64,000 nucleotides of DNA from the NCBI GenBank assembly GCA_026197075.1, contig JAPHQV010000015.1:234705-298704 (forward strand), written 5' to 3'. Both the position numbers and the translations under genes were made by a program. Positions 37,673 through 46,463 of the stretch are shown in pieces. The first letter of the stretch is position 1. Each line of letters starts with the position of its first letter. The notes under the pieces were generated by a model, which was not told the origin of the DNA, did not search any database, and worked only from the letters and a program-made list of their open reading frames with translations. This DNA is from Gammaproteobacteria bacterium. Its GTDB lineage: Bacteria; Pseudomonadota; Gammaproteobacteria; DSM-19610.

Positions 37673-38170
37673 CTAGTCAGTAGGTCCTTCCCAACCCGTG
37701 TGGTCGAAGTAACGCGGGTAGTCCCGCAACACACCGTGGATGCGTGGCAGGCCCTCGGGGGACGCTGGCGCCTTGCGCAGGGTCGCGGTACCCTGCAGCA
37801 ATTCCGCCACCAATACATGCAGCACGGCATCGGCGGCCGGTTCCAGCTTGCAGTTCTCCACCAGGAAGGCTACATGATCATCGATGGCGCGCGCCGTATC
37901 GGTCGCGGCCTCGTGACTGAACTCACCGCGCTGGTAGGCCGGCAGCACCTCGGCAAAGGAAGCGCGCACGCGCTCCATGCCCTCGCGCAAGGCGGCATCG
38001 GTGGCCCAGCGTTCGCCTTCGTTTAATACCAAGCCGCCCGTTTCTTGCGTGGCGTGGTCATGATGATCATGACCCTGATCCGCTGCGCCGGCAGCATAAC
38101 CAGGACCGGCCACCAGACACAGACCCATCATGGCCACCGGGATGAGAGTTTTGATCGTCAGCTTGTTCAT
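37673..38170 (-). CDS. Exported His-rich protein, unknown
   Basis: 165 aa with a clear signal peptide (about 1-26, ending GYA). The mature start carries a metal-binding-like stretch GHDHHDHA, followed by a helical domain (WATDAALREGMERVRASFAE, AIDDHVAFLVENCKLEPAAD). I do not recognise a named family. Small exported proteins with an N-terminal His patch often sit near metal or efflux functions, and an ABC exporter follows, but a BIME pair separates them, so any link is speculative. Confidence 0.75.
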   Translation of the reverse strand: MNKLTIKTLIPVAMMGLCLVAGPGYAAGAADQGHDHHDHATQETGGLVLNEGERWATDAALREGMERVRASFAEVLPAYQRGEFSHEAATDTARAIDDHVAFLVENCKLEPAADAVLHVLVAELLQGTATLRKAPASPEGLPRIHGVLRDYPRYFDHTGWEGPTD

Positions 38171-38226
38171 CGTGATGCTCCTTGTTCAATGTGAGAAATA
38201 GTTGGGAACCTCTGATCAATCGTGTT

Positions 38227-38298
38227 TTCGTCATTCCGGCGTAGGCCGGAATCCATTCGTTCAAGGACATGGATTCCGGCCTACGCCGGAATGACGAA
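38227..38298. repeat. BIME inverted repeat
   Basis: Perfect 30-bp inverted arms (38227-38256 and 38269-38298) of the TCATTCCGGCG family. It lies between the exporter ATPase gene and the His-rich protein gene. Confidence 0.92.
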
Positions 38299-38340
38299 TC
38301 AACCAGTGATCCCCGCGGTGATTGCCGGTTACCACATCCA

Positions 38341-39060
38341 TTATTCAAACCCCCTCCCCTCGCCCGCCTCCTCCTCGGTACGGCCATCGCGGATATGATA
38401 GATGCGCCGGAAGGTGGGAATGATCTTCTCGTCATGGGTGACGACGATGATGGCGGTGTCGAACTGACGCGCCATCTGGTTGAGGATACGGATCACCGCC
38501 AGGGCGCGCTCACTGTCCAGCGGCGCGGTGGGTTCGTCGGCGAGGATCACCGGCGGCCGGTTCACCAGGGCGCGGGCGATGGACACGCGCTGTTGTTCGC
38601 CGCCGGACAGCTGCGCGGGCATGGCGCTGGCGCGATGGGCCACGTCCAGGGCCTCCAGCAGCTCGCGCGCGCGCCGGCGCGCCTCGCCGTTGGGCAGCCC
38701 GGCCAGCATGGGCAGCAGGGCAACGTTGTCGGTGACGTCGAGGAAGGGGATCAGGTAAGGCGCCTGGAACACGAAACCGATGCGGTCGCGGCGCAGGCTG
38801 CGCAGGTCGGGGATCCTCCAGCCGTCTGCATAGATCGCCTGCCCGCCCAGGGTCATGCGTCCGCCGCTGGGCTCGATCACCGCGCCCAGGCATTTCAGCA
38901 GGGTGCTCTTGCCGGAACCGGAAGGACCGATCAGGCCCACCACCTCGCCGGGCGCCACCTGCATGTCGACGTGGCGCAGCGCATCCACGGCGGTATCGCC
39001 GGAGCCGTAGCGCTTGCGCAGGCCCTCGATACGGATGCCATCCACGGCTTGTTCAACCAC
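38341..39060 (-). CDS. ABC exporter ATP-binding protein (LolD/MacB/DevA type)
   Basis: 239 aa from a GTG at 39060. Walker A is GPSGSGKST (45-53), the signature is LSGGEQQR, Walker B is VILADEPT and the switch is VVTHDEK. The short, single-domain form is that of LolD/DevA. It overlaps the permease stop by 8 nt. With the permease and the HlyD-like adaptor upstream it forms a complete inner-membrane and periplasmic exporter; no outer-membrane channel gene is here, so it may use TolC. Confidence 0.92.
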   Translation of the reverse strand: MVEQAVDGIRIEGLRKRYGSGDTAVDALRHVDMQVAPGEVVGLIGPSGSGKSTLLKCLGAVIEPSGGRMTLGGQAIYADGWRIPDLRSLRRDRIGFVFQAPYLIPFLDVTDNVALLPMLAGLPNGEARRRARELLEALDVAHRASAMPAQLSGGEQQRVSIARALVNRPPVILADEPTAPLDSERALAVIRILNQMARQFDTAIIVVTHDEKIIPTFRRIYHIRDGRTEEEAGEGRGFE

Positions 39061-40255
39061 CGATGGCCTCCGCCGGATCCACCTTGAGGGCGGCGCGGAT
39101 GGCCAGCAGGCTGGCCAGTATGCAGATCACCACCACCGCCAGCAGCCCGCGTGCCGCGTCACCCGGTACCAGCAACACGTACTTGGGAAAGAAGGGCGCC
39201 CAGATGGTAGCGGAGATCTTGCCCACCACGAAACCGATCAGGCCCAGGCCGAGGGCCTGCTGCAGGATCATGCCGGCGATGGTGCGGTTGCGGGTGCCGA
39301 TCAGTTTCAGTACGGCGATCTCACGGATCTTGCCCAGGGTGAGGGTATAGATGATGAAGGCGACGATGGCCGCGCTGACGATGGCAAGAATCACCAGGAA
39401 CATGCCGATCTGTTTGGCCGAGGTCGCAATGAGCTTGCCCACCAGGATCGCTTCCATCTGCCCGCGGGTATAGACCTGCAGCCGCTGCCAGCGGCGGATG
39501 GGTTCGGCTATTTCCTCGGCATCGAATCCGGGCTGCAGTTGCACCAGCACGGCGTTCACGTAGGGATTGACGCTCTGCGTGGCGATCACCGCATCCAGCA
39601 GACCGGGCACGCCCGGGCGATCGAAGGCCGGATTTTCCGCCGTGCGACGCCGCTGGCGCACGATGGCGTCGTTGTCCTTCAGGAACTGGGCCTCCTGGGC
39701 GTCCTTGAGGGGAATGAAGATCATGGGATCGCCGCCGGAGGACACCATGCGCCGGGTCAGGCCCACCACGGTGTATTGGTTGCGGCGGATCTGCACGCGA
39801 TCGCCGAGCCGGAATCCCGATGCCAGGTCGGCCACCGCCTCGTAGTGGCCACGGGTGAGATGTCGGCCAGCCACCAGGTAGGGCGGCTGCCCGGGTTCGC
39901 CGAGACCACCGGGCACCACGCCCACCACCATGGCGCGCACATCACGTTCGCCCTGGCGCACCTGCATGGTGAGATAGGTGACATTGGCGGCACGTGCCAC
40001 GCCGGGCATGCCCAGCAGGCTGCGATAGACGTCGTCCTGGATGCTCGAGGATTCGGCATAGGGCCCGAGGGTATTCTGCTGCACCACCCACAGGTCGGCG
40101 CCGCTGTTATCGAGTAGCGCGCGCGCATCGTCCACCATGCCGCGATAGACGCCGGCCATGGTCAGGGTCACGCCGATGAGCAGCCCCAGGCCCACGCCCG
40201 TGAACACGAACTTGCCCCAGGCATGGAGAATGTCGCGCCCGGCGAGACTGATCAC
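39053..40255 (-). CDS. ABC exporter permease (FtsX/DevC type)
   Basis: 400 aa from a GTG at 40255 that overlaps the adaptor stop (GTGA). Four transmembrane helices in the FtsX/MacB pattern: one near residue 20 (FVFTGVGLGLLIGVTLTMAG), then a large periplasmic domain, then three at the C-terminus (FLVILAIVSAAIVAFIIYTL, MILQQALGLGLIGFVVG, LLAVVVICILASLLAIRAAL). The end [10 protein letters not shown] is typical. The substrate is unknown. Confidence 0.9.
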   Translation of the reverse strand: MISLAGRDILHAWGKFVFTGVGLGLLIGVTLTMAGVYRGMVDDARALLDNSGADLWVVQQNTLGPYAESSSIQDDVYRSLLGMPGVARAANVTYLTMQVRQGERDVRAMVVGVVPGGLGEPGQPPYLVAGRHLTRGHYEAVADLASGFRLGDRVQIRRNQYTVVGLTRRMVSSGGDPMIFIPLKDAQEAQFLKDNDAIVRQRRRTAENPAFDRPGVPGLLDAVIATQSVNPYVNAVLVQLQPGFDAEEIAEPIRRWQRLQVYTRGQMEAILVGKLIATSAKQIGMFLVILAIVSAAIVAFIIYTLTLGKIREIAVLKLIGTRNRTIAGMILQQALGLGLIGFVVGKISATIWAPFFPKYVLLVPGDAARGLLAVVVICILASLLAIRAALKVDPAEAIGG

Positions 40256-41445
40256 GGCTCCACCCCGGGCAGGCGATCGACCACCTTGATGCGGTTGCGG
40301 CCGTTGAGGGCGCGCTGGCTGTGGAGCACCACCCGGGTGCCCGCCTCCAGGCCTTCCAGCACCTGCACGCGGCCGTCGAGATCGCGTACCCCGAGGCGCA
40401 GCGGCAGGAAGCGCGCGCTGCCGTTCTCGATGCGCCACACTCCCAGCTGCCCCTCGTGGCGGCGGATGCTGGCGTTGGACACCACTGGCGCTTCCTCCAT
40501 GGCCGGCAAGGCCACGGTCACCTCCGCCAGTTCACCGATGGACGGGATGTCCCGCGGCAACAGGTCGAACACCACCTTGGCGAGCAGTTCCTCGGTTACC
40601 GCATCGGCCAGGGGCTCCACCCGCAACACCTGTCCGGACAGGGCATCGTCCGGACGTGAACGCAACTGGATGCGGGCCGGCAACCCGGCGCGCAGGCCGG
40701 CGGCACTGCCCTGGTCGAAACGCACATGCACCCACAACTGACCTGGATCGACCAACTCCACCAGTGCCTGTCCCGCCACCAGGGTGGTGCCGGGGTCGGC
40801 ATTGCGCGCAATCACCAGCCCGTCCACCGGCGCCAGCAGGCGCAGATTGGCGCGCTGGCGCCGCAGGCCTTCCACATCGGCCTCGAGACGCACTGTCTCC
40901 TGGCGCGCCACGGCGAGATTGGCCCGGGCGAGCGCCACCCCGGCCTCCGCCACCTGGCGTTCCTGCTCGCGGGCCTCGGCCGCTTCCACGCTCACGGTGC
41001 CATTCTCCACCAGTTCGGCATAACGCCGCGCCTGGGCGCTGGCGTATTCGAGCCGCGCCTGCACGTCGCGCAGCTGGGCCTCCGCGGCCCGCACCGAAGC
41101 CGCCGCGCGTTCGAGTGCCGCAAGCTGGGCCATGATGCGCGCATCCAGATCCACCGGGTCCATCTCCGCCAGCAGTTGGCCGGCGCGTACCCGTTCGCCC
41201 ACGTCCACCTCCACCCGCAACACGCGCGCGGCGACCGTGGGACCGATACGGTGGGTATGGCGGGCCTCGACAGTGCCGATACCGAACAGCGCCGGCGACA
41301 AGGACATGCTTTGCACCTGCGACACCGTCACCGGTACGGCCGCCATGGGCCCGGTGCGCAACAATACATAGATGAACAACACCAGCAGCGGCACCAACAG
41401 GCCGAGCAGCACGAGGGTACGACGATTGGTCGGCAGGAGGTTCAT
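40252..41445 (-). CDS. HlyD/MacA-like periplasmic adaptor
   Basis: 397 aa. An N-terminal anchor helix (about 10-30) is followed by a split lipoyl domain (ARVLRVEVDVGERVRAGQLL ... LLAPVDGLVIARNADPGT), a long alpha-hairpin (residues about 95-190) and beta-barrel domains. It links the ABC permease to an outer-membrane factor. It overlaps tetR by 4 nt and the permease by 4 nt, so the four genes form one tight operon. Confidence 0.92.
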   Translation of the reverse strand: MNLLPTNRRTLVLLGLLVPLLVLFIYVLLRTGPMAAVPVTVSQVQSMSLSPALFGIGTVEARHTHRIGPTVAARVLRVEVDVGERVRAGQLLAEMDPVDLDARIMAQLAALERAAASVRAAEAQLRDVQARLEYASAQARRYAELVENGTVSVEAAEAREQERQVAEAGVALARANLAVARQETVRLEADVEGLRRQRANLRLLAPVDGLVIARNADPGTTLVAGQALVELVDPGQLWVHVRFDQGSAAGLRAGLPARIQLRSRPDDALSGQVLRVEPLADAVTEELLAKVVFDLLPRDIPSIGELAEVTVALPAMEEAPVVSNASIRRHEGQLGVWRIENGSARFLPLRLGVRDLDGRVQVLEGLEAGTRVVLHSQRALNGRNRIKVVDRLPGVEP

Positions 41446-42050
41446 TGCGCCCTCCCGATGCCGCGGCGATAGATGGCGAAGATCCCGGGCGCGGCGCGAC
41501 GCATGTGTGCCACATCCCCCGCCAGCAGGGACTGCATCACCAGTCCCTGGATAGTGCCGATGAAAAGAGTGGCCGCGGCGCCGGCATCCAGGTCCGCTGC
41601 CAGTTCACCCTGCACCTTGCCCAACTCGATGAGATTGCTCAGGCGCTCGCCATAGCGGCCGATCAGGGTTTGTGCCATGCGCTTGGCAGGGGAATCACCG
41701 GCACGTTGCAGTTCACCGAACAACATGCGCGGCACGCCGGGATGCTCGGCCACGAAGCCGATGTGAGCCATGAACATGGCTTCCAGGGCCGCGAGTGGCG
41801 AGGCCGCCTGGGCGGCGGCCTTGTCGATGCGTGCCAGCAGGCGCTCGGCCACCCAACCCATGACCGCCTCCCAGATGGCGTCCTTGCTGGGAAAGTGGCG
41901 GAACAGGGCGCCCTGGGTCAGGTTCATGCGTTTGGCGATGGCGGCGGTGGTGATGTCGCCGGGGTTCTGCTCGGCGGCCAGTTCGATCACCGTCTCCACC
42001 GTGTGTTCACGGCGTTCTTCGGCGGGCAGGTGCTTGGGGTGGATGGCCAT
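41442..42050 (-). CDS. TetR family repressor of the exporter operon
   Basis: 202 aa. The N-terminal HTH is ITTAAIAKRMNLTQGALFRH followed by FPSKDAIWEAV. The C-terminal ligand domain is helical. It is the first gene of the exporter operon and a 26-bp palindrome sits 13 bp upstream of its ATG, so autoregulation and control of the exporter are likely. The inducer is unknown. Confidence 0.92.
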   Translation of the reverse strand: MAIHPKHLPAEERREHTVETVIELAAEQNPGDITTAAIAKRMNLTQGALFRHFPSKDAIWEAVMGWVAERLLARIDKAAAQAASPLAALEAMFMAHIGFVAEHPGVPRMLFGELQRAGDSPAKRMAQTLIGRYGERLSNLIELGKVQGELAADLDAGAAATLFIGTIQGLVMQSLLAGDVAHMRRAAPGIFAIYRRGIGRAQ

Positions 42051-42062
42051 GGGGACCCATGA

Positions 42063-42088
42063 AGTAAGTAAGTGGTTACTATCTTACT
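42063..42088 (-). promoter_or_regulatory. TetR-type operator
   Basis: A 26-bp imperfect palindrome with outer arms AGTAAG / CTTACT and inner arms AGT / ACT, centred at about 42075. It lies between the hairpin at 42116 and the tetR ATG. Confidence 0.75.
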
Positions 42089-42115
42089 CTTCCGTCCCTC
42101 GCCGTCAAGCGTTGT

Positions 42116-42144
42116 CCTGCCCGCCCCGCCAGGGGGCGGGCAGG
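42116..42144. terminator. Strong GC hairpin between P460 gene and tetR
   Basis: Perfect 12-bp stem CCTGCCCGCCCC / GGGGCGGGCAGG with a 5-base loop, 7 bp after the P460 stop. There is no T-run on either side, so it may be a Rho-assisted or weak terminator that insulates the exporter operon. Confidence 0.55.
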
Positions 42145-42151
42145 TCGTGGG

Positions 42152-42619
42152 TCAAGGCCGTAACTGACTGAATACGAAAGCGCGATCCCGCACGTCCGTA
42201 TGGCAGGCGTAACAGCTCTGCCCACCGTCCTTCACCAGGCGTTCGCTGCGGCTGTCGCCGGCAAAGGCCTCGAAGCGCCAGCCACCGGTCTCCGCCTGGC
42301 GCGCATCCCGCGCCATGACACCAAGCAGCTTGCGCGGCCCCTCGGCCAGGGCATGGCCTGCGTCCTGCGTCTCCAGCAGGTCGAACACCAGCACCGCCCC
42401 GTCGGCATATTCGCCACCACGCAGGCCCGCCAGGGCGGCCGCGTTGGCATACACGTGATGAATGCCCGCGAAGGGGTCGGCCAGGGCATGCTGCTGGTCG
42501 ATGACCATGGATTTCACGTGGTACCAGCTGCGGTATTCATCCGGGTAGGTCACATCGCCGGCCTGCACCGGCAACGCCAGGATCAGCAGTAACGCCGTCG
42601 CACCGATCACTCTGCACAT
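42152..42619 (-). CDS. Cytochrome P460 family protein
   Basis: 155 aa, with a signal peptide (about 1-20) and one c-type heme site CYACH at 136-140 near the C-terminus, as in the P460 and cytochrome c'-beta group. The fold pattern YPDEYRSWYHVKSMVIDQQH and the VFDLLET strand fit. P460 proteins act on hydroxylamine or bind NO in the periplasm. It is divergent from a MarR regulator and shares the 87-bp promoter gap with it. Confidence 0.87.
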   Translation of the reverse strand: MCRVIGATALLLILALPVQAGDVTYPDEYRSWYHVKSMVIDQQHALADPFAGIHHVYANAAALAGLRGGEYADGAVLVFDLLETQDAGHALAEGPRKLLGVMARDARQAETGGWRFEAFAGDSRSERLVKDGGQSCYACHTDVRDRAFVFSQLRP

Positions 42620-42637
42620 GGGACACCTCCTTTTTTG

Positions 42638-42696
42638 TATCGAGTCGAAACATTATTGTCGTCCCAGGGTTTTGTCAAGAAGGTTTCGAAGCGATA
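42638..42696. promoter_or_regulatory. Inverted repeat in the divergent P460/marR promoter region
   Basis: Two 14-bp inverted half sites, TATCGAGTCGAAAC (42638-42651) and GTTTCGAAGCGATA (42683-42696), matching at 11 of 14 positions. They are spaced by 31 bp (about 45 bp centre to centre) and lie between the two divergent start codons. They are candidate MarR binding sites that could control both genes. Confidence 0.6.
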
Positions 42697-42706
42697 CCAT
42701 AACACC

Positions 42707-43273
42707 ATGGACAAGAGCCCGCCCCTGCTGGATCTGATCGAACGCCTCGGCAGCCTGCTGCGCGCCGACCAGCGCCGTGCCGGTGCCGGCCTGCAGCCGG
42801 TGCACCTGCAGGTGCTGGACTACCTCGCACGCTGCAACCGCTTCAGCGACACCCCGGCGGCCATCACCGCCTTCCTGAGCGCCACCAAGGGCACGGTGTC
42901 ACAAAGCCTGGCACTGCTGGAGCGAGAGGAACTGGTGCAACGCAGCGAGGATGCCCACGACCGGCGCGTGATGCATTTCAGCCTGACCCGCGCCGGTCGA
43001 CGGGTACTACGCGCGGCACGGCTGCCACCCGGCTGGGAGGAGGCCCTGACGGGGCTCGAGGCCCGGGAACAGGAAGCTGCTGGCCGCGCCCTCGCCCATC
43101 TGCTGCAGGGCCTGCAGCGGGCCAATGGTCAACGGACCTTCGGCCAGTGCCGCGGTTGCCGGCACCTCCAAAGCAGCGGCAGCCGTTGGCGCTGCGGCTT
43201 GAACGGAGAGAGTCTCAGCGCAGCGGATACCCTGCACATCTGCCACGAGCACGAATACCCGCCCGCGGTCTAG
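42707..43273 (+). CDS. MarR family regulator with C-terminal Cys cluster
   Basis: 188 aa from MDKSPPLLDL at 42707; the longer in-frame start would contain the operator. A winged helix of MarR type is at about 30-105 (LSATKGTVSQSLALLEREEL, DAHDRRVMHFSLTRAGRRVL). The C-terminal tail is unusual: Cys148, Cys151, Cys163, Cys179 with His180 and His182, able to bind zinc or an Fe-S cluster. Divergence from a P460 heme protein suggests a redox or nitrosative stress sensor; this is inference. Confidence 0.85.
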   Translation: MDKSPPLLDLIERLGSLLRADQRRAGAGLQPVHLQVLDYLARCNRFSDTPAAITAFLSATKGTVSQSLALLEREELVQRSEDAHDRRVMHFSLTRAGRRVLRAARLPPGWEEALTGLEAREQEAAGRALAHLLQGLQRANGQRTFGQCRGCRHLQSSGSRWRCGLNGESLSAADTLHICHEHEYPPAV

Positions 43274-43289
43274 GAAGCCAAAGGACGCA

Positions 43290-43386
43290 GGGTCGGACCA
43301 GGACAACTGTTTAGTTATAACTGCCTAACCGCCTATAATCCCGGACCAAGCCGCCTTACAGGCCCGATTTGGGGTCGAAATGGGCG
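43290..43386 (+). repeat. 95-bp intergenic repeat, copy D
   Basis: Starts GGGTCGGACC-AGGACAAC and ends CTTACAGGCCCGATTTGGGG TCG. It is the most diverged copy. It contains AGTTATAACT and a TATAAT. It lies between the marR-like gene and the exchanger gene, upstream of the latter. Confidence 0.5.
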
Positions 43387-43502
43387 CTCCAGGCGGGGAC
43401 CCATGCCATACCTCGATTATCACTTTGTGCTTGGCCAGATCCGGCATTTCCCTCCTCGCGGCCACCAGCCGACGGCGCCCTGTCCAATCAGTAGACACCC
43501 CC

Positions 43503-44534
43503 ATGTTTGACTCGATCTTCTCCTCCCTCGGCCTCAGCCTGGTGGTATTCGTGGTCGCGGCGGCCGTGATCACGGTGCTGGGGGTACGCATGGCCATCAC
43601 GGCCGATCGGCTGGCCGATGTGAGCGGCATGGGCGAGGCCATGATGGGCGGGCTCTTCCTGGCCGGAGCCACCTCCCTGCCGGACTTCGCCGCCACGCTG
43701 ACGGCCGCGGTGGATGGCTACGCCGAACTGGCGATAAGCAATGTAATGGGCAGCATGGCCGTCAATCTCGCCTTCCTCGGCATCGGGGACATGGTCTACC
43801 GCAAGGCGAACCTCGAACATGCGGCCGCCTCGTCCTCGAATCTCACCCTGGCCGCGCTGCTGATCATCCTGCTCTCCCTTCCCCTGATCGCCATGATCAC
43901 GCCACCGATATTTTTCTGGGGCATCCACCCGGTCACACCGGTGCTGTTGGCGGGTTATGTACTCGGTTACTACGCCGTGCGCGGCGCGCACACCCGGCCG
44001 ATGTGGACGCCGAGACATACCGCCCAGACGGTGGAGGATGTACCGGAACGGGGCAGCCAAACGGCCCGCAGCGCACCCGGCCTGTGGGCGCAATTTTCCC
44101 TGCTCGCGGCCGGCACGGCTGTATCGGGCTGGGCGCTGATGCATGCCGCCAAGACCATCGTCCTGCAGACACCCTTGTCGGAAACGGCCGTCGGGGCGCT
44201 CTTCACCGGCGTGGTCACGTCCATGCCGGAACTGGTCACGACCATCGCCGCCATTCGCGTGGGTGCCTTGACCCTGGCGGTGGGCAATATCCTCGGCACC
44301 AACTGTTTCAACACCACGGTGATCGCGGTGGCCGACATCGCCTATCGCGACGGCTCGATCTACCATGCGGTGACATCCCAACAGGTCCTCTGGGGCCTGG
44401 TGACCATCCTGATGACCGGCATCCTGCTGATGGGGTTCGTGTACCGGGAACGCTACGGCATCGGCCGGATCGGCCTGGAGAGTCTTATCATGCTGCTGGT
44501 CTATGTCGGCCTGGTGGCAAGCGTCGCGTTGTAG
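43503..44534 (+). CDS. CaCA superfamily sodium/calcium (cation) exchanger
   Basis: 343 aa, about ten transmembrane helices. Two inverted alpha repeats: alpha-1 (about 50-90) with GATSLPDF and SNVMGSMAVNLAFL, and alpha-2 (about 240-285) with GVVTSMPELV and GNILGTNCFNT. The first repeat has Asp where the family usually has Glu (GTSxPE). It likely moves Ca2+ or another cation against Na+ or H+. The start at 43503 is the first ATG after repeat copy D. Confidence 0.92.
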   Translation: MFDSIFSSLGLSLVVFVVAAAVITVLGVRMAITADRLADVSGMGEAMMGGLFLAGATSLPDFAATLTAAVDGYAELAISNVMGSMAVNLAFLGIGDMVYRKANLEHAAASSSNLTLAALLIILLSLPLIAMITPPIFFWGIHPVTPVLLAGYVLGYYAVRGAHTRPMWTPRHTAQTVEDVPERGSQTARSAPGLWAQFSLLAAGTAVSGWALMHAAKTIVLQTPLSETAVGALFTGVVTSMPELVTTIAAIRVGALTLAVGNILGTNCFNTTVIAVADIAYRDGSIYHAVTSQQVLWGLVTILMTGILLMGFVYRERYGIGRIGLESLIMLLVYVGLVASVAL

Positions 44535-44582
44535 GCGGGCGTTCGCCAATCCTGCCGACGGGAGATAGGCCGAAAACCAGGT

Positions 44583-46328
44583 TCAGGCGGGGGCCGGCTG
44601 CTGGAACTGCACGGCGTGCATGGCACTGTAGTAACCGCCCAGGGCGATCAGCTCGGCATGGGTGCCGGCCTCGACGATGCGTCCCTGGTGCATGACCAGG
44701 ATGCGGTCGGCCTTTTCGATGGTGGACAGGCGATGGGCGATCACCAGGGTGGTACGGTCGCGCATGAGGTTGTCCAGCGCCGCCTGCACCATGCGTTCCG
44801 ATTCGGTATCGAGCGCCGAAGTGGCCTCGTCCAGGATCAGCACCGGCGCATCGCGGTACAGGGCGCGGGCGATGGCCAGGCGCTGGCGCTGGCCGCCGGA
44901 CAGGCGCACGCCCGATTCGCCCAGCAGCTCGTCATAGCCCGCGGGCAATTGCTCGATGAAGTCATGGGCGAAGGCCACCTCGGCGGCGGCGCGCACACGC
45001 GCCATGTCGGGTTCCGGATCGGCGTAGGCGATATTGGCCGTCACCGTGTCGTTGAACAGGGTGACCTCCTGGCCCACCATGGCGAACTGCTGGCGATAAT
45101 CCGCCAGGCGGTATTGCTCCACGGGCACGCCGTCCAGGCAGATTTCGCCGCTGTAGCCGCCGTAGAAGCGCGCGATCAGGTTCACCAGGGTGGTCTTGCC
45201 ACTGCCCGACTGACCCACGAAGGCCACCGTCTCGCCCGGCTGGATATCCAGGTCGATATCACGCAGCGCCGGCGGCGCATCCTCCAGGTAGGCAAAACCC
45301 AAACCCTGAATACGGATGGCGCCGCGCGCGCGCTCCAGTGGTGTACTACCCGTGTCCCGTTCCACTGGCAGGTCCAGCAGCGCGAATACCGACTGGGCGG
45401 CCGCCAGGCCGCGGTGCAGCTGCTCGTTTATCCGCGTGAGGCTCTTGACCGGCTGCTGCAGCAGCAGCATGGCGCCCATGAAGGACACGAAGGCGCCCGC
45501 CGTGAGCATGCCCTGCTGGGCGCGGATACCGGCGAAATACACGATCAGGGCGATGGTCACGGCGATCACGAACAGGTTGAAGCCGGAATTGATGGCCGTG
45601 GTGGCGGCGCGTTTCAGGGTCAGGCGCCGCACCTTCTGGTTGGATTCGGAAAAACGTGCCGCCTCGTAGCGCTGGCCGTTGAAGATCTTCACCACCCGGT
45701 GGCCGCCCAGACTTTCGTCCAGGATCCCCGTCAGGCTGCCCATGGTGTCCTGGGTCTCGTGGGCCAGGCGCCGCTGGCGGCGCGCCACCAGTCGCATGGA
45801 CAGGGCCATGCCGGGGATCAACAGGGCGCAGAACAGCGCGAGCTGCCAGTCGGTCCAGAGCAGGATGCCGATCAGCGCAATGGCCAGCACGCCATCGCGC
45901 ACGAGCACCGTGATCACCTTGAGTCCCGCCTCCATGATCTGACTGACGTCGTAGGTCACCCGTGACAGCAGCACTCCCACGGAGGAATGGTCATAGGTGG
46001 CGACGGGCAGGCGCAGCAGTCGCTCGAACAGCTGTTCACGGATGTCGTGGGTGACGCGCGCCGACAGCCAGGCACTGGTGTACTCGTAGCCGTAGGAGGT
46101 GATCATGCGCGCCAGGCCCAGGGCGAAGATGACCGCCGGCATGATCCACAGGGGCTGGGTGCCATCCACCAGGGAGGCGAAACCGTCGATGAGATCCTTG
46201 AGCAGGCGCACCATGACCGCGTCCACCGCGCCGGCCAGCGCCATGAACAGGATCGATACCGCGACGATCCAGCCGTAGGGGCGGAAGTAACGCAGCAATC
46301 GCCCATAGAGGACGCGGGTGGGGGTCAT
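44583..46328 (-). CDS. msbA: Lipid A exporter MsbA
   Basis: 581 aa, normal MsbA length, from MTPTRVLYGRLLRYFRPYGW at 46328. Six transmembrane helices in the first 320 residues, then an ATPase domain with GQSGSGKTT (about 375), LSGGQRQR (about 480), VLILDEATSALD and a final HRLSTIEKAD. It flips lipid A-core across the inner membrane. No lpxK follows, which is the usual partner. A general multidrug ABC half-transporter is the alternative. Confidence 0.88.
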   Translation of the reverse strand: MTPTRVLYGRLLRYFRPYGWIVAVSILFMALAGAVDAVMVRLLKDLIDGFASLVDGTQPLWIMPAVIFALGLARMITSYGYEYTSAWLSARVTHDIREQLFERLLRLPVATYDHSSVGVLLSRVTYDVSQIMEAGLKVITVLVRDGVLAIALIGILLWTDWQLALFCALLIPGMALSMRLVARRQRRLAHETQDTMGSLTGILDESLGGHRVVKIFNGQRYEAARFSESNQKVRRLTLKRAATTAINSGFNLFVIAVTIALIVYFAGIRAQQGMLTAGAFVSFMGAMLLLQQPVKSLTRINEQLHRGLAAAQSVFALLDLPVERDTGSTPLERARGAIRIQGLGFAYLEDAPPALRDIDLDIQPGETVAFVGQSGSGKTTLVNLIARFYGGYSGEICLDGVPVEQYRLADYRQQFAMVGQEVTLFNDTVTANIAYADPEPDMARVRAAAEVAFAHDFIEQLPAGYDELLGESGVRLSGGQRQRLAIARALYRDAPVLILDEATSALDTESERMVQAALDNLMRDRTTLVIAHRLSTIEKADRILVMHQGRIVEAGTHAELIALGGYYSAMHAVQFQQPAPA

Positions 46329-46449
46329 GAATTGGGCGGACTGAGGCAAGGGCGGCGCCTGGGGCGTATTTAAGGTATGGCGGGATTGTACCTGCCAAAG
46401 GGAAGCCAAGGAAATCGCAAAAACTCGGCGAATCCGTCCCTTGCGTGAA

Positions 46450-46463
46450 GCCGCTCCTACAGG
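46450..46463. repeat. Half REP unit (GTAGGAGCGGC family)
   Basis: GCCGCTCCTACAGG, a 14-bp remnant of the arm found at 13644 and 33031. It overlaps the stop of the YbbP-like gene, so that gene 3' end touches the repeat. Confidence 0.6.

Noticed and set aside
43309..43340. Sigma70 promoter in repeat copy D (TATAAT)
   Set aside because: The -10 is perfect but the -35 position (TTAGTT) is poor, and it is part of a repeat; not enough to call a promoter.
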